IMG/VR virus record: IMGVR_UViG_3300028800_000086
Location: 1 to 64,000 of that record
DNA from: a virus
Reading direction: 5' to 3' (one strand)
DNA: 64,000 nucleotides
Shown: positions 40,320 through 47,611 of the stretch, one piece after another
Position numbering within the stretch: the stretch's first letter is position 1
How the letters are laid out: each line of letters begins with the position of its first letter
Notes under the pieces: generated by a model
Databases searched by the model: none
Told to the model about the DNA's origin: nothing
What the model saw: only the letters and a program-made list of their open reading frames with translations
Position numbers and translations under genes: made by a program

Positions 40320-40347
40320 TTTATAACGATACTCAGTGTTATTTGAA
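40320..40347 (-). promoter_or_regulatory. Candidate minus-strand promoter of the late operon
   Basis: On the minus strand: TTCAAA (40342-40347), 16 bases, TATAAA (40320-40325). It resembles a sigma70 promoter and overlaps the first operator palindrome. It would start RNA near 40312, about 90 bases before the NusG-like gene. Confidence 0.45.
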
Positions 40348-40351
40348 CACT
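40335..40351. promoter_or_regulatory. Operator-like palindrome, copy 1
   Basis: AGTGT-N7-ACACT, extended to AGTGTT/AACACT. The sequence TTGATTTATA lies 9 bases upstream, as in copy 2. It overlaps the candidate -35 box. Confidence 0.55.
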
Positions 40352-40404
40352 CTTATTCTTCTTTCTCATATTCTAATGGCTTTTATTGATTTATAGGCCG
40401 CGCT

Positions 40405-40421
40405 AGTGTTCGTTTTACACT
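40405..40421. promoter_or_regulatory. Operator-like palindrome, copy 2
   Basis: AGTGT-N7-ACACT, exactly 70 bases from copy 1 and again preceded by TTGATTTATA with 9 bases between. The two copies look like a tandem duplication of one regulatory unit. Confidence 0.55.
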
Positions 40422-40438
40422 GCGTATCTTTATCTTTC

Positions 40439-40463
40439 AAAGACTTAACGTCTTTTTCCTTTT
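40439..40463 (+). terminator. Hairpin with T-run upstream of early genes
   Basis: AAAGAC / GTCTTT stem with loop TTAAC followed by T-rich sequence. It could be an attenuator in the leader of the early transcript or stop readthrough; the stem is short. Confidence 0.4.
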
Positions 40464-40605
40464 CTATAAGGAAAGCGTAGGACCGAAGGACCGAAGGGTA
40501 TCGAAAAGACTTCCCCGCGGCGAGAACGCGCGGCCCGGTTTTCGTTGGGCACGTTTCTTCGTTAAGCTCCGTCTCCCTTCGCGCGGCATCGAGGAGCATC
40601 GCAGT

Positions 40606-40818
40606 ATGGAAAAGACGCAGCAAGACAGCGCCTTAGAACGCGTCTACAAGCTGAAAGAGCTACCGCAATTTGTCGGACTGCGGGCGACGGCGATCCATCG
40701 CATGATCCGGGACGGCGAATTCCCGAAGCCGATCCGCATCACAAAGGACCGCCGCGCGATCGGCTGGCTGGAGAGCGACCTGCGGCAGTGGCAGCAAGCC
40801 CGGGCGGCTGCGCGATGA
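40606..40818 (+). CDS. AlpA-like DNA-binding regulator
   Basis: Protein of 70 residues, a compact winged helix-turn-helix of the AlpA/excisionase type: L-K-E-L-P-Q-F-V-G-L-R-A-T-A-I-H-R-M-I, then G-E-F-P-K-P-I-R and I-G-W-L-E-S-D-L-R-Q-W. First gene of the early region; GAGGAGC lies 9 bases before the ATG. It is a good candidate for binding the neighbouring operators. Confidence 0.75.
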   Translation: MEKTQQDSALERVYKLKELPQFVGLRATAIHRMIRDGEFPKPIRITKDRRAIGWLESDLRQWQQARAAAR

Positions 40819-41219
40819 TTCATAAAACGCAACTCAGCTATTTTCTCGACCTTCCGAAAAAAGAAATTGTCGCCGCGATCCAGGCAGGAACGTTTCCCGC
40901 GCCTTCCCATACGGCGATCGGCGGTGAATATTGGACGGAAAAAGATTTGCGGGAATGGAAAGACGGATACAAATTGCCTATTGTGGTATCGTCGGATGGC
41001 ATTATTCGACGTAATCGATTGGCAGCTTTTCTCGGAATGAACAAGCCTGATATTTCGAAACTCATCAACGCTGGAAAATTCGCGCAGCCTATCTATCTTC
41101 GAACCGGCGAGAAGGTCTGGATGGTCGCGGACGTAGCACGCTGGAAGGCGACGGAAAAGAAGCGATCGGAAATCCGCGCGATGCAGCAAACGATTGACGA
41201 CCGGAGGAAACAACCATGA
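40815..41219 (+). CDS. Tandem AlpA-like DNA-binding protein
   Basis: Protein of 134 residues, ATGA overlap with the first regulator. Two AlpA-like units follow one another: Q-L-S-Y-F-L-D-L-P-K-K-E-I with W-T-E-K-D-L-R-E-W, then R-L-A-A-F-L-G-M-N-K-P-D-I-S-K-L-I with M-V-A-D-V-A-R-W. The C-terminus is a basic helix. Probably a regulator acting with the preceding protein. Confidence 0.65.
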   Translation: MIHKTQLSYFLDLPKKEIVAAIQAGTFPAPSHTAIGGEYWTEKDLREWKDGYKLPIVVSSDGIIRRNRLAAFLGMNKPDISKLINAGKFAQPIYLRTGEKVWMVADVARWKATEKKRSEIRAMQQTIDDRRKQP

Positions 41220-41320
41220 TCCGTCTCCCTCTCCTTCTCCTTCTCGCGTTACCGCTCGCCGGTTGCGAAAAATATTTCGACATTGTCGCTTTTGCGGCGT
41301 TCGTTACGGGAGGCTTTTGA
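41216..41320 (+). CDS. 34-residue lipoprotein
   Basis: ATG at 41216 with an ideal GGAGGAAAC site; TGA at 41318 overlaps the next ATG. Sequence: M-I-R-L-P-L-L-L-L-L-A-L-P-L-A-G-C, lipobox L-A-G-C at Cys17, then 17 residues with Phe and Ala. Very small outer- or inner-membrane lipoprotein; role unknown, possibly superinfection exclusion. Confidence 0.6.
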   Translation: MIRLPLLLLLALPLAGCEKYFDIVAFAAFVTGGF

Positions 41321-41526
41321 TGACTGATGCCGAAATGATCGTCGCTCTTGGTGTAGGATTGATCGTCGGCGCGATCTGTGGCCGCTGGGTCGAAGCCCGA
41401 AGGTGGAGAGGCAAGTGCGATGAGGGATACGCGGACCGCGCGCCCGTGTGCAGCAGCGGGCGTTTCTTTTACGTCGTCACCGAGCGCGAGTATGTGCGTG
41501 CGTGTCTCGACGGGAGGAAACAATAA
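41320..41526 (+). CDS. Small membrane-anchored protein
   Basis: Protein of 68 residues. One membrane helix (M-I-V-A-L-G-V-G-L-I-V-G-A-I-C-G) then a basic, Cys-containing end. Overlaps the lipoprotein stop (TGATG) and the next start (TAATG). Unknown; the pair with the lipoprotein suggests an envelope role. Confidence 0.55.
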   Translation: MTDAEMIVALGVGLIVGAICGRWVEARRWRGKCDEGYADRAPVCSSGRFFYVVTEREYVRACLDGRKQ

Positions 41527-42500
41527 TGAACACCGACGCTGACCGCTTCCTCTCCGCGCTCGCGCGCGGGATGCCGGCCGACGAACGCCTAATCATGTGC
41601 GGCTTCGAAGGCGATCCGAATAAGGCCGATCGTCGATCGTGGAAGCCTTGGCCCTGGTCGCCCGGGAAAGACATTCCCTTCGGCCGCCGCGCTAACGGTT
41701 ACGTGACCGTCGCTTCGTTCGGCAAGGCCCCAGATGCGACTTTCCGAAGACGGACAGCCACATTCGCGGCCGGCCGCGCACTGATGGTCGACGATATCGG
41801 AACGAAGATCGACGCGGCCCAGACGACCGGCTGGCCCGCGCCTAGCGCGATCGTCGAGACCAGCCCGGGGAACCATCAATGGTGGTACATGCTGAAGGCT
41901 CCGGAACGCGATCGCTTGCGCTTCGACGGCGTGATCCGTGCCTTTATCGCGTCCCAACTTCTCGGTAAGGACCCGGGAATGGCGGGAGTGACGCGTGTCG
42001 GTCGTCTCCCGGGATATACGAACGCGAAGCCGCAACACGACGGTTGGCTTTGTAAGCTACACGATCTTAACGCTTCGCGTTTCTCGATTGACGATCTTCT
42101 AAAGGCATTCGGCTTAACGATCCCGGGCGTCGTCGCGCCTCTCATGATAGTCGAACCGGGCGTTGCGCGCGATCGCATGGAGGCTTTTAAGGTCGTTCGA
42201 CAATGGCTATACGAGCGCGACATGTTACGCCGTTTCAATCCGGACCTGGGCGGCTGGATAGAAGGGACTTGTCCTTGGATCGGTAATCACACGGACAGCG
42301 CCGACACCGGCTTCGCTATCCGGGTGCCGGCCGCCGACAACGGCTATTACGGCGCGGCCCGCTGCCATCACGGACACTGCGAAGGTAAGGGCTGGCGCGA
42401 GCTAACCGAATGGATAGCTAACGCGGTCGCTGAAGAGCTTCAAGCCGTCAACGCCGCCGCTCCCGCGACCCTCGCGGAACTTCGACGGGGGCATCATTGA
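41526..42500 (+). CDS. RepB-like DNA primase
   Basis: Protein of 324 residues. The N-terminal half has the RepB-primase-like pattern: A-L-M-V-D-D-I-G-T-K with the likely catalytic Asp pair, P-S-A-I-V-E-T-S-P-G-N-H-Q-W-W-Y, and R-V-G-R-L-P-G-Y-T-N. The C-terminal C-P-W ... C-H-H-G-H-C looks like a small zinc-type element. With the SF3 helicase 2 kb downstream it forms a split primase-helicase. GGAGGAAAC precedes the ATG. Confidence 0.72.
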   Translation: MNTDADRFLSALARGMPADERLIMCGFEGDPNKADRRSWKPWPWSPGKDIPFGRRANGYVTVASFGKAPDATFRRRTATFAAGRALMVDDIGTKIDAAQTTGWPAPSAIVETSPGNHQWWYMLKAPERDRLRFDGVIRAFIASQLLGKDPGMAGVTRVGRLPGYTNAKPQHDGWLCKLHDLNASRFSIDDLLKAFGLTIPGVVAPLMIVEPGVARDRMEAFKVVRQWLYERDMLRRFNPDLGGWIEGTCPWIGNHTDSADTGFAIRVPAADNGYYGAARCHHGHCEGKGWRELTEWIANAVAEELQAVNAAAPATLAELRRGHH

Positions 42501-42718
42501 TCTCCTCCTCCCAAATGCATCTCCTAAAGCTCGCCGCGCCCGACGTAATCGTCCAAGGGCACGTCGACGACGCGATCGCGCTTCATCTCGGCGGCTATAT
42601 CCGTCTCATCGATCGTTCGAATCACCCGAACAAGTCGCACTGCCGATACACCTATCGAATAACCGAACGCGGCAGCGCCGTCCTCAAAGCGGAGCAGCAA
42701 CATGCTAGAACTAGCTAA
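42497..42718 (+). CDS. Small winged-helix-like protein
   Basis: Protein of 73 residues. A TTG start overlaps the primase stop (TTGA); an ATG at 42515 is an alternative. The end Y-R-I-T-E-R-G-S-A-V-L-K-A resembles the wing and last helix of phage winged-helix proteins. Role unknown. Confidence 0.5.
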   Translation: MISSSQMHLLKLAAPDVIVQGHVDDAIALHLGGYIRLIDRSNHPNKSHCRYTYRITERGSAVLKAEQQHARTS

Positions 42719-43049
42719 CGAAAGCCCGCTGCCGTTCGTCGCGCTCTACCTGACGGGCGGCGAGGAATTCGCGGTTGTCGACCGCGATCTATTCCCGCGT
42801 CTCATCGAGGAGAGATGGTATCTACACAAGGCGCGTAAATGCCTGTACGTTCGTTCGTGGAGCGCGCGTCACGCCCGAACCTATCTTCACCACGCGGTCC
42901 AGCGGCTGCTGAAGCGTCGCCGGCCTTCCCCTAATCACGTCGTCCGTCATCTAAACGGTAACACGTTCGATTGCCGCGGGTCGAACTTGCGCTGGGGCAC
43001 TCGCACTACCAACTCCCGCTGCGCGCCATATGTAGAAAGGAGAACGTGA
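42702..43049 (+). CDS. HNH endonuclease-like protein
   Basis: Protein of 115 residues. The C-terminal H-V-V-R-H-L-N-G-N-T-F-D-C-R-G-S-N-L-R-W fits the HNH core of phage nucleases, with an upstream L-H-H-A-V. It overlaps the previous gene by 17 bases. It may be a free-standing homing endonuclease or a nicking enzyme. Confidence 0.65.
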   Translation: MLELANESPLPFVALYLTGGEEFAVVDRDLFPRLIEERWYLHKARKCLYVRSWSARHARTYLHHAVQRLLKRRRPSPNHVVRHLNGNTFDCRGSNLRWGTRTTNSRCAPYVERRT

Positions 43050-43276
43050 TGCCTAATTACAATCAGGCCCATCGTCCATCAGTCCTATTCCGCCCGCGCC
43101 TTTGGTTCCATGACGGCGACGGGTTGATCGTAGACCCTTGGGGCAATACCGGACTTCACGTCTCGATACCTTGTTGGTGCGCGCAATACGATCAGGGAAG
43201 TCACGCCGTCATGGGCACCGGCTATACACCGGACGAAGCGATGCGCGACTTCGATAAGCGCTGGGTGGCGAAATGA
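43049..43276 (+). CDS. Unknown small protein
   Basis: Protein of 75 residues; AGAAAGGAGAACG precedes the ATG. The end T-P-D-E-A-M-R-D-F-D-K-R-W is typical of small phage proteins of the type W-x-x-G-x-G-x-T-x-x-E-A. A Trp/Cys pair (C-W-C) lies in the centre. No function known. Confidence 0.5.
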   Translation: MPNYNQAHRPSVLFRPRLWFHDGDGLIVDPWGNTGLHVSIPCWCAQYDQGSHAVMGTGYTPDEAMRDFDKRWVAK

Positions 43277-43602
43277 GTCGACCTAACAACGGCTGGGCGA
43301 CCGATCGCTTTTACGAAATATTGACCGATACCGAACTGAAGGAGATACAAGCGCTCGACGTTATTCTAGTCCACACGAAAGCCGCTCTAACGGCGGCCAG
43401 CCGGCGTCGCGAATTCCTCGCACGCCGCGCCTATTCCCGTTTCCAGTATCACAACACGAAAGGCAAACCCAATGGACAGCCAAGCGCGAGAAGTCAGCCC
43501 GGGCGAGATGCGACTGGCGGCGGAGAACGAACTGCGGAAGTTTCCGAACGACAACCTAACCTGGTTGCAAGCACAGCGGGACTTCGCGGCGGCCGACGCT
43601 AA
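43273..43602 (+). CDS. Unknown protein overlapping the next gene
   Basis: Protein of 109 residues; ATGA start overlap. The first ~65 residues are helical and charged (E-I-L-T-D-T-E-L-K-E-I-Q-A-L). The last ~43 overlap the next gene in another frame and are Gly/Arg/Ser-rich, so the tail is likely a by-product of the overlap. Confidence 0.45.
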   Translation: MSRPNNGWATDRFYEILTDTELKEIQALDVILVHTKAALTAASRRREFLARRAYSRFQYHNTKGKPNGQPSARSQPGRDATGGGERTAEVSERQPNLVASTAGLRGGRR

Positions 43603-43987
43603 GGAAGCCTTCGCGCTCGACGACAAGATCAGGGCGAACGCGGCGGCGGATAAGGCGGACCGCTTCGCTAAGGCCACGGAGGAGCTTCGCGTTATTCGCG
43701 AGAAGATCGCCGTGGCGGAGCAGCTTCTGTTTAACCGGCTCGTCGTGGCGTTAAATAACGCCAAGTCGCCGCCTTGGTCCCCGACCCATCGACACTACAA
43801 GGGCGCTCTTTATCGCGTCACAGGCACCAAGCGACAGAACGCCGAACACGACGAACCCATCGACGGTATCGAGTACGACGACGCCGAAGGCCATCAGTGG
43901 TGGCTCCCGCGGCAACGTTGGGAAAGCTTCAACGGTGCGGGCAAGCCGCGTTACGCGGCGATCTTGCCGGGCGATCGCGATGACTAA
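43472..43987 (+). CDS. DUF1653-like protein
   Basis: Protein of 171 residues from the ATG at 43472 (AAAGG upstream). Helical first half (N-D-N-L-T-W-L-Q-A-Q-R-D-F). The C-terminal half resembles DUF1653: H-Y-K-G-A-L-Y-R-V-T-G-T, then W-W-L-P-R-Q-R-W-E-S-F. It overlaps the previous gene by 131 bases. Function unknown. Confidence 0.55.
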   Translation: MDSQAREVSPGEMRLAAENELRKFPNDNLTWLQAQRDFAAADAKEAFALDDKIRANAAADKADRFAKATEELRVIREKIAVAEQLLFNRLVVALNNAKSPPWSPTHRHYKGALYRVTGTKRQNAEHDEPIDGIEYDDAEGHQWWLPRQRWESFNGAGKPRYAAILPGDRDD

Positions 43988-44114
43988 GCTCTGCGACGAT
44001 TGCCTGTTTCGGCACGCCGACTTATATGGCGACGATCATCCTCGCGCAAAATGCGGTCCGACCGGCCGCTGGTTCGAGGAAAGCCATCCCAAACGGAAAG
44101 GTCTATTTCAATGA
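43980..44114 (+). CDS. 44-residue cysteine-rich protein
   Basis: ATG at 43980 lies inside the end of the previous gene; TGA at 44112 overlaps the next ATG. Sequence includes L-C-D-D-C-L and A-K-C-G-P-T-G-R-W-F-E, a small zinc-ribbon-like pattern common in phage minor genes. Function unknown. Confidence 0.5.
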   Translation: MTKLCDDCLFRHADLYGDDHPRAKCGPTGRWFEESHPKRKGLFQ

Positions 44115-44506
44115 TCAAGAAAACTCTCCTTGCGCTCGCCGCCCGCTGCGAAGCGGAACGACCTTCAAGCGATCTCGACGACGCGATCGCTGAAGCGTTG
44201 GGTTGGGTGAACTTAAATCCGACGAAGATGGCGTTGATCGGTCTTCGTTGGCGCGCGCCGAACGGCGATACGTGTTATGGTTGCGGTCCTCCCGCATACA
44301 CGTCCTCCTTCGACGCCGCCTTCACGCTAAAGCCCGAAGGATGGACCGTCGTTAACGTCTCCGATATCGCCGGCCAGGAAGGCAACCCGATGGTCGAGCT
44401 AGGCAACTCGACGCTAACGACGTACGGCAACGGACCGAAGGGCGCGTCGCTCGCGATCGTATTCGCGGCGGCGGCGTTGCGTGCCGCTTCTCTAGCACAG
44501 TTATAA
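44111..44506 (+). CDS. Phage ABA-sandwich-like protein
   Basis: Protein of 131 residues; ATGA overlap. The centre P-P-A-Y-T-S-S-F-D-A-A-F-T-L and the end A-S-L-A-I-V-F-A-A-A-A-L-R-A-A fit the phage ABA sandwich domain (Phage_ABA_S), a frequent small phage protein of unknown role. C-Y-G-C sits before it. Confidence 0.55.
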   Translation: MIKKTLLALAARCEAERPSSDLDDAIAEALGWVNLNPTKMALIGLRWRAPNGDTCYGCGPPAYTSSFDAAFTLKPEGWTVVNVSDIAGQEGNPMVELGNSTLTTYGNGPKGASLAIVFAAAALRAASLAQL

Positions 44507-44541
44507 AGCGTATCCTTGACGGTCCTGCGCGGGAGTAGGGT

Positions 44542-46047
44542 ATGCCGAAGAAGAAAAAAGATGACGTTGAGGAGTGGGAGAAAAAGGCCAATGAAAACCT
44601 AGACAACATACAGCCTAGCTCGCGTCTCGAAGACTTCGTTTGGGACGCGAGCGGCGGCGTCTACTGGCGGATGGACGGACGTTGCATCAAGACCGAGAAA
44701 GGCGTGGACTCACTCATCCATCCCGATCTCTGGCCGATGAATGCGCGCACCGAGAAAGTAATCAAGCCATCTCGCTTCCTCGCCAACAAGGCGAACGGTC
44801 GCGTGGTCGACGCGATCACCTATCGCCCGGGGTTCGATCCCGTCATCCGCGGTTACAAGGATATCTCCGGCATCATCAGCGCCGATCCGTCCGGCATCCT
44901 TCTCAACTTCTATCGGCCGCCCGTCTTCGACGATAAGCTTTGCAAGATCAATTCCGATTTCTTCACCAACCACGTCAAGAAAATCTATCCCGGCGAAGGC
45001 GATTACGATCACCTGTTCGATTACTGCGCCCACATGATCCAGAAACCGGAGGAGAAGCCGAACCACGGCATAATGCTTTCCGGTGAGCAAGGCATCGGCA
45101 AGGATTTTATCCTTGAGACGCTTCGTCTTTGCGTCGGCTTCGATAATCAGCGGACCGTATGGCCGCACGAACTTCTCGCCGCCGCGAAAGGCGGCTTCAA
45201 CGCGCATTACCTTCCCTGTATCATGCTCGTCGTTAACGAGACGAAGGAGGAAGGCGAAGTGCAGCCTGTCTCCTTCTACAACGCGCTCAAGCCGTTCCTC
45301 GCCGGTCCGCCGAATACTCTCCCGGTCAACGGTAAGAACCGCGACGTGATCCAAGTTCCGAACCTCGTTAGGGGTTTCGTTCTTACCAACAAGCCGATGT
45401 CGCAATACATCGACCCGAATGACCGGCGCATCTATCCGATGCACTCGACGAAGCTCGCGGAAAATCTCGGCGGCGGCGAATACTTTAAGAAGCTCTACGG
45501 CCACCTGGAGAAAGATCACGGCTATATCGCCGTCTACCACTGGCTGAAAGGCCGCGACATTTCAAACTTCAACGCCAAGCAGCCGCCGCCGATGAACGAG
45601 GCGAAATCGATGATGGTCGGAAACTTCCGCGTTGATCAGGGCGGCGCGATCCTCCAGGCGCTCGATACGATCGGCGAACGCGTCATTAATCAGGACGGCA
45701 GCGAGACGATCAAGCATCCTGACTTCTTCTTCGTTAATGAGCTTTCATTTCACGAATTCGACGGCAAGGAGGAGCTTGAACGGCTCCGCAAGTCGAACCG
45801 CATCCGCTACGTGATGGAGGAGCTTGATTATTTCGCCTACAATTTCGAGCCTCGTCTAATCCGCAAGGGGAAGTATCCGTTGAAGGCGTCGAAGGCGTTT
45901 ATCCGAAAGGAGCTATTCGACGATATCCCGGCGATCGTCGCCGCTCTAAAGGAGCGCGCCCTAGTCTACGTCCGCGGCGATCTCCCGTACCAGAAGGCCG
46001 AAGCTCCGGCATCGAACGTAGTGCCGTTAAAAGGTGGCGGTTTTTGA
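44542..46047 (+). CDS. SF3 helicase (DUF5906-type primase-helicase)
   Basis: Protein of 501 residues. The ATPase core starts with L-S-G-E-Q-G-I-G-K-D (Walker A, residues 179-188), then I-M-L-V-V-N-E (Walker B-like) and G-F-V-L-T-N-K (sensor). This is the DUF5906/D5-like family that serves as replicative helicase in many phages. The N-terminal ~150 residues carry no primase motif, in line with the separate RepB-like gene. Basic start M-P-K-K-K-K-D. Confidence 0.8.
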   Translation: MPKKKKDDVEEWEKKANENLDNIQPSSRLEDFVWDASGGVYWRMDGRCIKTEKGVDSLIHPDLWPMNARTEKVIKPSRFLANKANGRVVDAITYRPGFDPVIRGYKDISGIISADPSGILLNFYRPPVFDDKLCKINSDFFTNHVKKIYPGEGDYDHLFDYCAHMIQKPEEKPNHGIMLSGEQGIGKDFILETLRLCVGFDNQRTVWPHELLAAAKGGFNAHYLPCIMLVVNETKEEGEVQPVSFYNALKPFLAGPPNTLPVNGKNRDVIQVPNLVRGFVLTNKPMSQYIDPNDRRIYPMHSTKLAENLGGGEYFKKLYGHLEKDHGYIAVYHWLKGRDISNFNAKQPPPMNEAKSMMVGNFRVDQGGAILQALDTIGERVINQDGSETIKHPDFFFVNELSFHEFDGKEELERLRKSNRIRYVMEELDYFAYNFEPRLIRKGKYPLKASKAFIRKELFDDIPAIVAALKERALVYVRGDLPYQKAEAPASNVVPLKGGGF

Positions 46048-46229
46048 TGACCCGGGAAGAAGCGAAGAAGGAATTGGCGGCGCTTCGTAAGCTGCCGCAC
46101 CAAAGCAATATCGGCTCATCCTTCGCCCGGATCGATCTGCGCCGTGCGGCGATGCCGCCGCGCGAGCCGAACGACGCTGATCTGAACGACGAAGGCGGCA
46201 GGCGTAAGGTGCCCATCCGGTACGACTGA
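46047..46229 (+). CDS. Small helicase-coupled protein
   Basis: Protein of 60 residues; TGATG overlap with the helicase gene. Basic and disordered (R-E-E-A-K-K-E-L-A-A-L-R-K-L-P). No family recognised. Confidence 0.45.
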   Translation: MTREEAKKELAALRKLPHQSNIGSSFARIDLRRAAMPPREPNDADLNDEGGRRKVPIRYD

Positions 46230-46257
46230 CCCCACATTCTACTGTCGATATTCGGTG

Positions 46258-46298
46258 TTGCCGGGCAGACCATAAAGAGCGATATTCTGTCCAGGCAA
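46258..46298 (+). promoter_or_regulatory. Leader hairpin before the histone-like gene
   Basis: TTGCC + GGGCAGA pairs with TCTGTCC + A bulge + GGCAA (12 pairs, one wobble). It lies 14 bases before the Shine-Dalgarno box GAAAGGATA at 46312. Confidence 0.55.
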
Positions 46299-46325
46299 TT
46301 TCGCCCAGCCCGAAAGGATATCACA

Positions 46326-46685
46326 ATGTCTGAAGTTTCCACTGAAGTCGTCGCTCCCGTCGTCGCTCCCGTCGTCGCTCCCGCGAAGAAGCGCGCCGCG
46401 AAGAAGAAGGTCGCGAAGAAGAAGGCGGCTCCAAAGACCGACGCCGATCGCTCCAAGCAGGTCGCGAAGACATGGAAGGACCCGAAGGTGGCGAAGGCCC
46501 GTTCCACCCGCCACAAGGTCAAGGCCGACGGCAAGGAATTCTCCTCGGTCATCACGGCCTTCGCCGCGCTCCGGCTCCCCCCGGGCCAGGCGATCTCCTT
46601 CCGCCTCAAGCTCAAGAAGGCCGGCAAGCTCACTTTCGAGACGGACACCGGCCGCAAGGTCGCCTTCGCGATCGTCAAGGACTAA
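46326..46685 (+). CDS. Histone H1-like basic protein
   Basis: Protein of 119 residues. Residues 1-55 are a V-A-P repeat then Lys/Ala-rich (A-K-K-R-A-A-K-K-K-V-A-K-K-K) like bacterial H1-type tails. Residues ~60-119 are a small domain shared with the C-terminus of 49262-49984 (A-D-G-K-E-F-S-S-V, A-A-L-R-L-P, L-K-K-A-G-K-L-T-F). Likely binds DNA or RNA. It forms its own transcription unit between a leader hairpin and a terminator, so it may be highly expressed. Confidence 0.6.
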   Translation: MSEVSTEVVAPVVAPVVAPAKKRAAKKKVAKKKAAPKTDADRSKQVAKTWKDPKVAKARSTRHKVKADGKEFSSVITAFAALRLPPGQAISFRLKLKKAGKLTFETDTGRKVAFAIVKD

Positions 46686-46727
46686 CCGCCCGATCGGCTT
46701 AGACCGGCCACGCGGAAACCGACAAAG

Positions 46728-46753
46728 GGGCGGCCTTCGGGTCGCCCTTTTTT
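46728..46753 (+). terminator. Rho-independent terminator
   Basis: GGGCGGCC-TTCG-GGTCGCCC followed by TTTTTT. Classical UUCG-capped hairpin after the histone-like gene. Confidence 0.9.
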
Positions 46754-46981
46754 GTTGTCCCACGCTAGGCCACGGAATTTGGCCATAGGACACATTCGCC
46801 GTTTCCTGGGACCTTCGCCCATCCCTGTACAGAGTTAGCGAATGTTCTCTATCAGTTCTACACTCGTTCTATCCACCAAACCCCTACAGAAATAATGCTG
46901 GATATGATGAATATATGTTGCCGAAGTGTACGGCGATCGACGATACTTTCTGTGTCGAGAAACCCAGAAAGGATAACCGCC
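46754..46981. other. Leader region without a gene
   Basis: About 230 bases between the terminator and the peptidase-like gene. It is AT-rich around 46850-46930 and likely holds a promoter, but no convincing -35/-10 pair is visible. Small stem GCCG / CGGC near 46920-46934. No ORF with a ribosome site. Confidence 0.4.
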
Positions 46982-47440
46982 GTGGCTAAGATTAAGACCG
47001 TCGCTTCCTCTGATACCTTCAACGCTCTTTTCGCCGAGGCTCGCGCGGCCGGCGAGCGCAACGATTGTGCCGTCAAGGCGATCGTTCTCGCCACCGGCGT
47101 TTCCTACGAAGTCGCCCGCGCGGCGCTCGCGGTTCGCGGGCGGAAGACGGGTCATGGAGCTTGGCCCAGCGACATCAACGCGGTCATCCGCTCCTTCGGC
47201 TTCCGTCTCGACTTCGTCATGCAGAGCGAGTTCATCCGGGCGTATCCGCTCCCCCACCGGCACGTCGCGTCTTGCGTCACGACCCACCATCCCCGCCGCT
47301 TCGCGAAGGTCTGGCCGAAGGGCACCTTCCTCATCTACACTCGCGGCCACGTCCTGACCTGCATCGACGGCGTCGTCCACGATTGGACGATTAACAAGGC
47401 GAAGCGCGTCACTGAAATCTTCCGGGTCGTCAAGGAGTAG
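46982..47440 (+). CDS. Papain/C39-like cysteine peptidase-like protein
   Basis: Protein of 152 residues; GTG at 46982 follows AGAAAGGATAAC. Key residues: R-N-D-C-A-V (Cys near 29), R-G-H-V-L (His near 130) and V-V-H-D-W (Asp near 141). This order Cys, His, Asp and the spacing match small C39/papain-like proteins common in phages. A full catalytic triad seems present. Substrate unknown; a role in modifying host proteins is possible. Own transcription unit ending in a terminator at 47464. Confidence 0.6.
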   Translation: MAKIKTVASSDTFNALFAEARAAGERNDCAVKAIVLATGVSYEVARAALAVRGRKTGHGAWPSDINAVIRSFGFRLDFVMQSEFIRAYPLPHRHVASCVTTHHPRRFAKVWPKGTFLIYTRGHVLTCIDGVVHDWTINKAKRVTEIFRVVKE

Positions 47441-47463
47441 TCCCCACCCGGGCGATCGAAACG

Positions 47464-47487
47464 GGCGGCCTTCGGGCCGCCTTTTTT
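47464..47487 (+). terminator. Rho-independent terminator
   Basis: GGCGGCC-TTCG-GGCCGCC followed by TTTTTT. Confidence 0.92.
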
Positions 47488-47529
47488 ATTTCAGAACGCT
47501 TCTAATCGAGCACCGATCGCCCAAGGAAA

Positions 47530-47572
47530 ATCGGGGAATTCGCTAGTTGCCTAGCTGCCCGAAATCCCCGAT
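47530..47572 (+). promoter_or_regulatory. Leader hairpin / inverted repeat
   Basis: ATCGGGGAATTCG pairs with CGAAATCCCCGAT (12 of 13 positions) around a 17-base loop. It lies 24 bases before the box AGAAAGGATAAC at 47596. It could be an RNA hairpin or a protein-binding site. Confidence 0.55.
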
Positions 47573-47611
47573 AATCGACGGGCGCAACTGCCCTTAGAAA
47601 GGATAACCGCT

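Larger units (their letters stand above)
40222..40605. promoter_or_regulatory. AT-rich divergent control region
   Basis: No gene is seen here. The stretch 40285-40470 is far more AT-rich than its surroundings and separates the minus late operon from the plus early genes. It holds two operator-like palindromes, a candidate minus-strand promoter, a hairpin with a T-run, a 6-bp stem TTCCTT / AAGGAA near 40457-40474, and a direct repeat GGACCGAA near 40480-40498. A replication origin is also possible. Confidence 0.6.

Noticed and set aside
44710-45540. 276-codon minus-strand frame opposite the helicase
   Set aside because: Shadow of the SF3 helicase gene; no recognisable motif and no coupling to other minus genes.
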